From positions 558,001 to 622,000 of the forward strand of contig OZ025820.1 of the NCBI GenBank assembly GCA_964019425.1: 64,000 nt of DNA. The letters run 5' to 3'. Shown here in pieces: positions 10,133 to 19,732 of the stretch (its first letter is position 1; every line of letters begins with the position of its first letter). Source of the DNA: Flectonema sp. DT1601. Its lineage: Eukaryota; Euglenozoa; Diplonemea; Diplonemida; Diplonemidae. A program made the translations under genes and the position numbers. The notes below the pieces were generated by a model, which ran no database searches, had not been told where the DNA came from, and worked only from the letters and a program-made list of their open reading frames with translations.

Positions 10133-11332
10133 ATGCTTCCGCTTCTTCAGACCCTGGCGGTCAGTTCTCTCCTTCCCAAGTGGGAGCCGACATATGTGAT
10201 GGACAGGTCAACGTGTATAATGACTTGCAACTCTTCAGGTTACATGAGCGATGATGTTCTTCCAAAGTTAGCGAAGTTTGGAATTGTTGACATCGATTGG
10301 AGCAATGCTAAGAAGCAATGGTCAGCAGCAAGTCCGATGGACTGTCAAGAGAGATTGGTGACTCAGGCAGAGACGATCAAGAAATTGAGCCCAACTACGA
10401 AAGTATTCGTTTACAGAAACATCGTCAAAGCATTGCCGTGGTTCACTGATGTCAGAGAGAAGATTACCGACCCTCAATACGCAGGATGGTTTCTTCACTT
10501 TAAACCAAAGGGACCATACCACGTTCAACCATGTGATGATGGTAAGTGTTCATCACTGTACCATGATTATTTACAAACCCCGCAAGGAGGTGACTGTGGT
10601 CATGGTCTTCCTTGTGGTGAGTACCTCTTCGATCACAGAAACGAATCCCTTCGCAATTGGATCGTCGACACGTTCATAGTTGGTAACGTTAATGGAAGTG
10701 GTGTATTGAACCCTTCTATTGATGGATATTGTTTAGATGATCACTGGTGGAACACACCAGAGCCTATCAAGTCTTGGATGCCAAAGGATGGCTTCTGCTC
10801 CAGTAACAAGATTGGAGGACCAAGTGAAGAACAATATCAATGCAATGATGATATGGGTCTTGTCCAAGAAGATACCACCGCTATCACTGCTGGGTGGAAC
10901 AAGACAGTTAACGCTACTCATGAAGCTCTTGTTAAGAATAATGCTTTCGCATGGCAGATGGCTGAAACTATTAAAATTCCTCCAACGAACTCTTGCGTAA
11001 GTTGGTTTCAAGAGACTGGAGCAACTGCTCACACTGTCGCTATGATCTTACAGTATTCAGCTACTCCAGCACCTACTCAGGCTGAGTGGGAGAAGTATAT
11101 TGCGATCTTCCTCATCGTCAGGGGACCTTACGCGTGGATGGGAACTTCTTGGGACAATTGCCACTCAACTTGGATCTACCCTTGGAGTGATCTTCTTGAT
11201 AAAGACTATGGTGTCCCTCTTGGTGATAAACCAGTTGAAGTTAAACCAGGAGTGTTTCAAAGAGAGTGGAGTAAGGTTACTGTTAGCTATGACTGCAGTA
11301 CTTCTACTCCAACCTTTACATACAAACAGTAA
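10133..11332 (+). CDS. Secreted glycoside-hydrolase-like protein, array copy 4
   Basis: 399 residues. The first 200 and last 80 codons match copies 1-3 almost exactly. The central block of about 400 nt (10733-11145) is a second allele class, with DGYCLDDHWWNTPEP in place of DGYCLDDGWQNHSS, then NDDMGLVQEDTTAI and AMILQYSATP. The DD pair is kept while the residues after it change, so substrate choice may differ from copies 1-3. The mosaic pattern points to gene conversion at both ends. Confidence 0.75.
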   Translation: MLPLLQTLAVSSLLPKWEPTYVMDRSTCIMTCNSSGYMSDDVLPKLAKFGIVDIDWSNAKKQWSAASPMDCQERLVTQAETIKKLSPTTKVFVYRNIVKALPWFTDVREKITDPQYAGWFLHFKPKGPYHVQPCDDGKCSSLYHDYLQTPQGGDCGHGLPCGEYLFDHRNESLRNWIVDTFIVGNVNGSGVLNPSIDGYCLDDHWWNTPEPIKSWMPKDGFCSSNKIGGPSEEQYQCNDDMGLVQEDTTAITAGWNKTVNATHEALVKNNAFAWQMAETIKIPPTNSCVSWFQETGATAHTVAMILQYSATPAPTQAEWEKYIAIFLIVRGPYAWMGTSWDNCHSTWIYPWSDLLDKDYGVPLGDKPVEVKPGVFQREWSKVTVSYDCSTSTPTFTYKQ

Positions 11333-12338
11333 ATTAGTTTTATCTGTTCTGTGGTTAACTGTATAATCCTTACACACACCACCATAATATCCTTCGCATA
11401 ACGCAACACGATAATGACGTTGTGACTAAAGATGAATTTATCGATTCCTTTAACAACGAATTACCCTTGTTGGGTTTCTTCTAGCTCTCATGGTCAAACC
11501 GAATTACGGTTTTTTCGTGATATAAAATTTGGTTTTTGAATTGCTCTCTATTCTTTAATTATTTTATTTTTTCCAACGTTTATTTCTTCCTCGATTAGAA
11601 ATATTTCAATTTTTTTTTTTTTTTTTTTTTTAATTTTCTTAATCTATTTGATGACGAGGAGTGAAGGGATATTGAGACAACATGTCCCTAATACCCGTAT
11701 TCGACACCACTTGTTGATCTTCTTATATCGCAACTAGGTTTGGCCGAACCCTGTATTCGTTAGCCAGTTTCAAGTTGCTTTCTATTTAATATCAGTATTA
11801 AGTTATCCTCCTTACGCACTTGTTGACTGATCACCCATGGGGGTGTCAGTTTGACAACGGTATTCACTTTGTACTTTATTCTCAAGTCTTGATAGTAAAA
11901 TTATTAATCTTTCCGACTGGAATACTTTACTAAACATTTATTTATTTTTACCTTGTTGAAATTTGTTCAACAAGTTTTATTATTATTATTATTTTATTTT
12001 CCCTGTTTGTTTTAATACCTTTTTTAGATATGGTATCACTGATGAAGATGAGTGAAAAGATCTAAACCAAACACGACATGCATCACACGCACATGCTCTC
12101 CCTTCGCATGTCAGCATAGTGGCATGTTAATCACTCGAGGAAGAGTTTCTCCTTCCAGACTTGTGATGTCGTGTAGTCTTTGTGAAGTAATACTCTAGAA
12201 CCTGTACTTAATTATCCATAGGGTGGTCATATGTGAGGAGATTGTCAGGCTCGCTACGTTATTTAAGGCGGACTACTTCTGTAGTAGTAGTAAGTACTTT
12301 TTTATATTATTTCATCCTCCAGGTTGTATTTCAATAAA
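11333..12338 (+). other. Spacer between hydrolase copies 4 and 5
   Basis: Begins with the A-type flank of copy 1, including the AAACCG/CGGTTT hairpin and T tail at 11496-11515. Then comes unique AT-rich sequence with a perfect 9-bp hairpin at 11952-11974, followed by the conserved upstream element (12070-12195) and leader. No gene. Confidence 0.7.
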
Positions 12339-13541
12339 ATGCTTCCGCTTCTTCAGACCCTGGCGGTCAGTTCTCTCCTTCCCAAGTGGGAGCCGACATA
12401 TGTGATGGACAGGTCGACGATTGTGATGACTTGCAACTCTTCGGGTTACTTGAGCGATGATGTCCTTCCAAAGTTAGCGAAGTTTGGAATTGTTGACATC
12501 GATTGGAGCAATGCTAAGAAGCAATGGTCAGCAGCAAGTCCGATGGACTGTCAAGAGAGACTGGTGACTCAGGCAGAGACGATCAAGAAATTGAGCCCAA
12601 CTACGAAAGTATTCGTTTACAGAAACATCGTCAAAGCATTGCCGTGGTTCACTGATGTCAGAGAGAAGATTACCGACCCTCAATACGCAGGATGGTTTCT
12701 TCCTTTTAAACCAAAGGGACCATACCACGTTCAACCATGTGATGATGGTAAGTGTTCATCACTGTACCATGATTATTTACAAACCCCGCAAGGAGGTGAC
12801 TGTGGTCATGGTCTTCCTTGTGGTGAGTACCTCTTCGATCACAGAAACGAATCCCTTCGCAATTGGATCATCGACACATTCATGATTGGTAGCGTTAATG
12901 GAAGTGGTGTATTGAACCCTTCTATTGATGGGTACTACATGGATGATCACTGGTGGAACACACCGGAGCCTATCAAGTCTTGGATGCCAAAGGAAGGTTA
13001 CTGCTCCAGTAACAAGATTGGAGGACCAAGTGAAGAACAATATCAATGCAATGATGATATGGGTCTTGTCCAAGAAGATACCACCGCTATCACTGCTGGG
13101 TGGAACAAGACAGTTAACGAATCACATGAAGCTCTTGTTAAACATGATGCGTATGCTTGGCAGATGTTTGAAACGGTGACTATCCCTCCAACGAACTCTT
13201 GCGTAAGTTGGTTTCAAGAGACTGGAGCAACTGCTCACACTGTCGCCATGATCTTACAGTATTCAGCTACTCCAGCACCTACTCAGGCTGAGTGGGAGAA
13301 GTATATTGCGATCTTCCTCATCGTCAGAGGACCATACGCCTGGTTGGGAACTGCTTGGGATGGTTGCCACTCAACTTGGATCTACCCTTGGAGTGATCTT
13401 CTTGATAAAGACTATGGTGTCCCTCTTGGTGATAAACCAGTTGAAGTTAAACCAGGAGTGTTTCAAAGAGAGTGGAGTAAGGTTACTGTTAGCTATGACT
13501 GCAGTACTTCTACTCCAACCTTTAAGTACAAGCAGCAGTGA
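12339..13541 (+). CDS. Secreted glycoside-hydrolase-like protein, array copy 5
   Basis: 400 residues, one longer than the others because the end reads KYKQQ instead of TYKQ. The central block is of the copy-4 class (DGYYMDDHWWNTPEP), with private changes such as NESHEALVKHDAYAW and AWLGTAWDGCH. The 3' flank is unlike those of the other four copies, so this is the downstream edge of the array. Confidence 0.75.
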   Translation: MLPLLQTLAVSSLLPKWEPTYVMDRSTIVMTCNSSGYLSDDVLPKLAKFGIVDIDWSNAKKQWSAASPMDCQERLVTQAETIKKLSPTTKVFVYRNIVKALPWFTDVREKITDPQYAGWFLPFKPKGPYHVQPCDDGKCSSLYHDYLQTPQGGDCGHGLPCGEYLFDHRNESLRNWIIDTFMIGSVNGSGVLNPSIDGYYMDDHWWNTPEPIKSWMPKEGYCSSNKIGGPSEEQYQCNDDMGLVQEDTTAITAGWNKTVNESHEALVKHDAYAWQMFETVTIPPTNSCVSWFQETGATAHTVAMILQYSATPAPTQAEWEKYIAIFLIVRGPYAWLGTAWDGCHSTWIYPWSDLLDKDYGVPLGDKPVEVKPGVFQREWSKVTVSYDCSTSTPTFKYKQQ

Positions 13542-13780
13542 TTTTTGTACTGTTCCGCGTAACTTCTCAATAATAATTATATAATTTTCGTGTTTTATTC
13601 AGCCTGCTTCAGCACTTGCTTGAGAAATTGCACTGCATCTTATATAGATGACCCCTTGCGCAAAATTCTTGCGAAGTTCCTCTTTCTTTGTTTTTTTCTA
13701 CATGAATTTCTCTTAAGCATTACGCACCGAAAACTCGTTCACAATATTTACTTTTGTGAGAATAGTCTTGAAACGGAAAT

Positions 13781-13811
<31 letters not shown>

Positions 13812-14822
13812 GTTGACTAACTGTTACTGTATTGAAATGGTATGTTAGCGCATTGCCGACCTACTCATCAATAGAGGATAGCAAGATTTCTTTTTCTTTG
13901 TTCTTCCCCATCTCGGAGACATGTTTTTGCGAGAAAGAGAATTGTGGCAGCGTAACGTTAACACTTTTTACTTTGCAGAATTGTTTCTTCCAGTCTGTCA
14001 CTGATACTTTTGCGTAGTTCCTTATAACATATTGTGCATTGATGAGAGTAGTAGTGAGGCGTAATACTGTTTGATAAATCACTCACTGCCTGAAATGCGA
14101 CGCGTACGTACTTTTTATTTTGGTTTTTTCTCGTCTTCCCCACACCCTTTTCTTGACAACGTATACCAATTTCTTTTTTTTTAATTTAAAAAAAAAAAAA
14201 ACTTTTATTATGGGAATTTTGAAGTGATGTGTGTTTCCAATTTTGTTTTTGTTATTGTTATGGGAGTCGCATGCATTTTATTTATTAATGATTTTTTTTT
14301 TTTTTTTTTTCCCCTACAGGCTCAGTAAACATAAATACATAAGTAAACATAAAAAGAACGTCTCTTTCCTCTAGTGTAATTATCTTATTTTATTTTTATT
14401 AGTATCATTTTGTCTTTCTTATCATTACTTTATTTCTTATTTTCTGATCTAATGTGGCGGGAGAACCCCTCTCTTTGACGAAAATTGGCATCAGCCGCCT
14501 CTAACACTGTCTGCTCGCGTGGGCGGTGGGTTTAGGTAGTCATTTGTTCCAGGTTATTCTACGTCTCTTATCGTCTGTGAGAGTCTCACGGTTGCTGGTA
14601 GCGATATAACTGTTACCCTGTTGAGCTTTTCCTGGCTTTTGCTTCCTAGGCTTCGTAAATAAATAAATAAATAAATAAATAAAAATACAATTTATATGCA
14701 TTGCGGTGTAGTCCCCCCGGAGCTTACTGATAAAGACCTAAAGGACTTTTGAAAAATTTTTATTTTAATTTGGCGTACTTACTTTTCTAGCTGGTTTTTT
14801 TTTCAAAAAAAAAATAAAAAAT
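13542..14822 (+). other. Intergenic region after the hydrolase array
   Basis: AT-rich with long T runs near 13790 and 14295 and a TAAA microsatellite near 14660-14683. Contains a perfect GTGAGA-g-TCTCAC hairpin (14577-14589), then a 37-nt stretch (14598-14634) related to 38317-38356. A tctag acceptor at 14790 precedes the next start. No coding sequence supported on either strand. Confidence 0.55.
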
Positions 14823-15785
14823 ATGACCTACACTGAATGTGGGATATGTGGAGTTCAATATTTGTCCGAGAGCGGTAAAACAAAAATATGTCATAATTGC
14901 CGAAAAGAGATGAAGAGAAGTGGTGACAGAGTAAACAACACACGATGTCTTAGATGCGGCACAGGTTACCACAGTGCCACAATGATGACAAAACTATGTC
15001 CTGAATGCAGGATAATGCCTACAGCACACTATTCTAAAACACCTGTACCTGCAAAGCGAAGGACAACTAGTATTGCAAAACAAAAAAAAAGATCATCAAG
15101 TCATAAGAAACACCTTAACCCATCTGTTCATTTTAAGCAGGTTAGAATCGATTCTCCTCCTAAACGGGCGGGTTCGGGTAGTAGTGGTTCTAGTAAGTAT
15201 TCAACTAAGCCAGCACCGATTTTTGAAGCAACTGAAATTGTAAAAAAAGATAATTATAATCAATGTTGGAAGAGCAATACATCAAGTCCTCCTCCTCCTA
15301 TATTTAGAGAGCATCCATTGCCACCACCACCTGATAATGTGATGTATGAGTCTAACGTTCATTATGAACCAATTCGACGGGTATCAGACGGCGACACGTA
15401 CGACAGTCTCAGTGATGATATCCAGTATGAACAAACTCGTCATATTAACAACATCGGTGAGACTCAATACGATCAACATGAGCATTATTTTGATGGTACT
15501 TCCGGAGGTAAATCAAATCCAACAGACGTCTACTATACCGCAACCATGTCATCAAATAATGGTTCACCTCGTGTCGCTCACCATAGAACATTAAATGGTT
15601 GGGATCAATACATCCCTCAGTCTACTGATGATCAAGTCCTTCCTGATGGTGGGGTTCAATCGTTGTACGATAATTATGAAAAACAAGATGAGGGTTATGA
15701 GATTCCGAGTAACAGAAATATTTGGGATCACAACACTATTCCAACGAATGCTCTTCGAAAATACGGCGGTTACCGAAGGACATAG
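14823..15785 (+). CDS. Zinc-ribbon protein with disordered tail
   Basis: 320 residues, unrecognised family. The N-terminus has two four-cysteine clusters, C6-x2-C9/C23-x2-C26 and C42-x2-C45/C59-x2-C62, which should each bind zinc as a ribbon or knuckle. The remainder is basic then low-complexity, with KKRSSSHKKH, proline-rich SPPPPIFREHPLPPPPD and a Tyr/Asp-rich tail, and is likely disordered. A role in binding nucleic acid or protein is possible, but there is no direct evidence. The start is the first ATG of the frame, 32 nt after a pyrimidine-rich ttttctag. Confidence 0.7.
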   Translation: MTYTECGICGVQYLSESGKTKICHNCRKEMKRSGDRVNNTRCLRCGTGYHSATMMTKLCPECRIMPTAHYSKTPVPAKRRTTSIAKQKKRSSSHKKHLNPSVHFKQVRIDSPPKRAGSGSSGSSKYSTKPAPIFEATEIVKKDNYNQCWKSNTSSPPPPIFREHPLPPPPDNVMYESNVHYEPIRRVSDGDTYDSLSDDIQYEQTRHINNIGETQYDQHEHYFDGTSGGKSNPTDVYYTATMSSNNGSPRVAHHRTLNGWDQYIPQSTDDQVLPDGGVQSLYDNYEKQDEGYEIPSNRNIWDHNTIPTNALRKYGGYRRT

Positions 15786-17467
15786 TCTCCTCCTCAAACT
15801 TTTTTTTTTTTTTTTTTTTTTTTAAACCGTTCTTGACTCCTTCACTGGATTATTATATTTGTGTTATCTCCTTAAGCCAATTATGAAAATATTTTTTTTT
15901 TACTTTTTTTTTCCTAACCATATTCTAATTGAGTTATGTAACCCGTGTACTTTCTCTTTTCGATCTCAACGACCTGTTTTATGTTCTTAATTCTTACTAG
16001 TCGTAAGTTGCTTTTCTCCATGCCGACGATAATCCGGTTGATTACCCAAATTCGACTTACTCGTAGGAACATAAAAGAAGAGAGGCACTTTCTTTTTATG
16101 TTTTCTTTTCGGTTAAATCTCATAGTAGTGTCGGTAAATAAAATCAGTTTTTTAAAATAGAAAATGAACCGAGTTTAAAATGAACTGAGTTTTGGCAAAA
16201 CTGTTTTATTTCTTTTCTTTTTCTTCTTCCCTCTTTTTTTTTCCCTCCTTTTTTTGATATGTCAAGAGAGCCACAACTACGTCTATCTGTTCTTTCATGT
16301 GACTGGCTCAATCTTTATTTTCAAAAAAAAAGAATTTAAAAAAAAAAAAAAAAAAAAAGATAAATAAATAAATAGCCAATTAGGCAATCTCCAGTCTCAC
16401 TTGAGACATAGTTACAGATGTTTGTATTTGAAGCAATATAAAAACGTACGACGTGAATATTTCTCTTTTTTTTCTTCTATTCTTTATTCTTTCCTACTAA
16501 GGATTCTTTAATTGCAGATAGCCAGCTTACTTTATTTGGTAAGTTTTTCGTCTGTTCAGTTATCCCAATATTTTAATTGTAAAATTTAACCTGTGTGGCT
16601 TAGTCATTTCTCAAAGATGTTGTTGGTTATATTGCTGATTATATATATTTTTTGTTTTTTTGTTTTTGTTATGTTTTGTCCAAGTTAAAAAAATTCTTGC
16701 TTACTACATATATATCAGTTTAAAAAGTTTTTTTTTTTCTTTCTTTTTTTTTAATGACCAATTTCCTACCAAGAAAAATACTTGCAAAAAGAGAATTTAA
16801 TATTCCTTTAACAACAATGGATATGTAACAAATGTCTTGTTGTGTAACCCGAGAGAAATGGTGTTTTATGGTTACTGAAAAAAAAAAAAAACTTTTTTTT
16901 TTTAACTGCATGTATTTGATTTATAGAGTTGCAAAGTAATAAAACAAAAAAAAATTTTTCAATCATATTCTTTTTGCTACTTTTAGACGATGTTTTTTCA
17001 TTTTTTTTTTTTTTTTTTTTTTTTTGTTGTTGTTGTTGTTGTTGTTTTCATTTTTAAACTACAACAACCATGATCCATTATAATTGTATTCTTATTGTTT
17101 TAAAAAAAAAAAAAAAGAAAGAAAAAAAAAAAAAACACTTAGTTATTCACTTGTACCTGTATAATAAGGACTTTTTTTTAAAAAAAAAAAAAAAAGTAAT
17201 GTTCTGCACCCTCATTTTATTATTGTACCACAGTATTTTTTTAATTGTTAAGTTTCCCCTTTTTTGTATCTTTTTTTTTCTCAGTTGTCAATTTTACCCA
17301 TTTCCCTATTTTGTTGCAACTCCCCCTCTTTTAGAGTTTTTTTATATCTTTCTTCAAGAAAGTTTTGTAGATTTTATTTTAAAAAAACAGTAATCATTTA
17401 AAAAAGTATTGAGTTTACAGTTGTTTTTTAATAACTTTCTTAATTACATACAGAGAGGGTGAATAAG
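15786..17467 (+). other. Intergenic region rich in A and T runs
   Basis: No gene seen on either strand. Contains many homopolymer runs, a GTT microsatellite near 17026-17045, and a near-duplicate of 16 nt (aaaatgaacYgagttt) around 16160-16190 followed by an AGTTTT/AAAACT hairpin. Confidence 0.5.
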
Positions 17468-19255
17468 ATGTCAATACTTGGAGTTGACGGTTGGTGTCTT
17501 GATGCTGATGGTAGTCCTCGTAAGATTTTACATTCCATTTTGGGACCTCCAATACATGGTGATGCCTTACAGCCTACACTGATTAGAACCCCAGCAAGAA
17601 GTGCTACTTCTGTGTTAAACAATGCTGCTGTTCAACAGCAACATCAGCAACAACAACAGCAACAACAACTCTACACGACTATTCAGTATGCTGACGTTAC
17701 GAGTCCTTTGCAGTCAAGTATTCCTGAAAACCCCCGTTCTCAAGATGTTGAAACGTCAAAAACTGACGGCGTGTATCCACCACCACCAACAGACCCATCC
17801 CTGAGAGCACTTGAAAGGTTCGAAAACATGAAAATAAAAGGAGCCTGGGTACTCAGATTGGCACATTTTAGAGCTCTCAGTCGAAAATATTACGAAACGT
17901 GGAAGAGATATAGTTCCAGGGCTCTGTGGCAGCGTGAACATCAAATTCAAACGAAGAAAAAGTTAAAAAACCCGGCCTTCCCTGACGTCTGTCCCGACGA
18001 CAGCGTTCCTTCGGATGAGTTGCGTAGGCAGTTGGTGGTTGCGAGAAGTCGGGCAGCAGCTTTGAAAAGAATGTGTGATGCGTTGGAAAAAACAGTCATC
18101 CACGCGACTAAAGAAAATGAAGACCTTCAAATTAAAGTAGCAGAACTATCAACAACAGGAGGCTACAGGTATATACCAGTTGAACAACCAGCTGCTCTTG
18201 TTCACGTTGATGAGATTCCAAGACCAAGATCAAGAAGTCAAAGGTTTTCAATGAGAAGTGATGCTACTTCTCCTGGATACACTCATAGACATAGATCTCG
18301 AAGTCAACGTTTATCACATAGAAGTTCAATGGCATCTTCATCGGGGATGTCACTCGATAATATGAGTATCGCTGATAGCAGTTTTGTAAAAACTCAAGCA
18401 GACCGAATGCATGCTTACCTGACTAGCATGACTGTAGACGAGCCTGCTATAGAATCCTTGCTGTTGTCGTTTACGACACAGTCAGATTGGCATGCCACTA
18501 ACAGAGAGTTTAAAAAGAAGTTTTTTCACTTCAAGAACGGTAATCTGAGAGAAGCACTAGCCGTAGAACTAACTCAAAGAGAACTAGGACGTTGTAAAGA
18601 AGGAATGAAGAAGAATGGAGTTCAATTCGATGCGTTGACCCCGTCAAGTAGCAAGGTTGTAAAAAGTAATCCACCACAGGCTGCTATAAAAGTATTACCA
18701 GAACGGAAAACTTCGATATCAAAAACAAGATTGAAGAAAGATTCAACACCAAAGTCACGTAAAATTACAACAATCCAATCTCCATCAAAAGACGTGACTG
18801 TTGTTTCTCCTCCTGTCACACCACCTCGAGTTATTGAGACTAAAAGTGTTAGTAATTACAGCTTTCCATCATCAAACGATGTTCCACGGTCAATGGAACT
18901 TCCTGCTTCAGAAATTGAAATTATTGAAGGTAGTCAATCACCTGGACATCGACCATCTGAGACTGAGAGTAGTTCTGTACCTGCTAGTATCTCATACACT
19001 GATGGTGACGGTGATAAGATTTCTTTTACTGTTTTAAACGGAACCGATTTGGTCTACTCTGTCAACAACAGTCCACGTCCTCCTACAAAATGTGTTGTTG
19101 TTAGTGAAGGTGAAATCCGTCTTGACTTTCCAGATATCGGTAAAGCTGTTATGCTCCCTGAAGACCATACGAACAAATTTAGCATTCTTGCAACACTACT
19201 CATGTACGCAGAGAAGTGTAATGTCGGACATAATATTCTTCGGTATTATGATTAA
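17468..19255 (+). CDS. Unknown Q-rich coiled-coil protein
   Basis: 595 residues; no family recognised with confidence. A poly-Gln stretch lies near residues 56-70. A predicted helical and coiled-coil segment follows (DELRRQLVVARSRAAALKR and on), then Ser/Arg-rich low complexity. A helical block from about residue 315 (DRMHAYLTSMTVDEPAI, then an LLSFTTQSDWHATNREFKKK stretch) faintly resembles an annexin repeat, but this is weak. A compact C-terminal domain of about 85 residues (from YTDGDGDKISFTVLNG to the end) looks folded and is the best handle for a search. The start lies 14 nt after a catacag acceptor. Confidence 0.7.
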   Translation: MSILGVDGWCLDADGSPRKILHSILGPPIHGDALQPTLIRTPARSATSVLNNAAVQQQHQQQQQQQQLYTTIQYADVTSPLQSSIPENPRSQDVETSKTDGVYPPPPTDPSLRALERFENMKIKGAWVLRLAHFRALSRKYYETWKRYSSRALWQREHQIQTKKKLKNPAFPDVCPDDSVPSDELRRQLVVARSRAAALKRMCDALEKTVIHATKENEDLQIKVAELSTTGGYRYIPVEQPAALVHVDEIPRPRSRSQRFSMRSDATSPGYTHRHRSRSQRLSHRSSMASSSGMSLDNMSIADSSFVKTQADRMHAYLTSMTVDEPAIESLLLSFTTQSDWHATNREFKKKFFHFKNGNLREALAVELTQRELGRCKEGMKKNGVQFDALTPSSSKVVKSNPPQAAIKVLPERKTSISKTRLKKDSTPKSRKITTIQSPSKDVTVVSPPVTPPRVIETKSVSNYSFPSSNDVPRSMELPASEIEIIEGSQSPGHRPSETESSSVPASISYTDGDGDKISFTVLNGTDLVYSVNNSPRPPTKCVVVSEGEIRLDFPDIGKAVMLPEDHTNKFSILATLLMYAEKCNVGHNILRYYD

Positions 19256-19732
19256 TTTCAGTGATGGGAAAGGGAGGGGGTAAAAAAAAAAAAAAATTGC
19301 TTTGTTAGATTCTTCATATTATTTATTATTAGCTTTGGGCCATAAACCTTATTATTGTTATTATTTATCATCTGAAATTTATTTATTTTTTTTTTAAAAT
19401 TGTATATTTTCTGTACTTTGTGAATCAAACCACAGTCACAGAGTCGCTAAAAACTTCAACCACATCTTTTTTTTTCTTGTTTTATAACTGTATTCTCTTA
19501 ACAGTTTTTTTTTTTTTTTTTTTGGTTGAATATTGCTCATTGCTTTCTATTTTGTATTATTTATTTCATTGTTATAATTGTGACGTGTTTTTTTTTTTCT
19601 TTCTTTCTCCCTCCTCTCTTTGTATCTGTACCTTTTAAGTGAAAAAATGTGGGGGAAAAAAAAAAAAAAAAAATTGAAATTAATTTTTATATTAAATCGT
19701 TAATCAGGTGGTACCTTGGTAACAAATTAATT
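19256..19732 (+). other. Intergenic region
   Basis: AT-rich, with T runs near 19505 and 19590 and an A run near 19656. A taatcag acceptor ends at 19707. Nothing coding seen. Confidence 0.5.

Noticed and set aside
10017-12405. 60-codon + frames beginning at the leader of copies 4 and 5 (gtggtcatatgtgag)
   Set aside because: They begin with GTG, run across the acceptor and overlap the hydrolase start in another frame.
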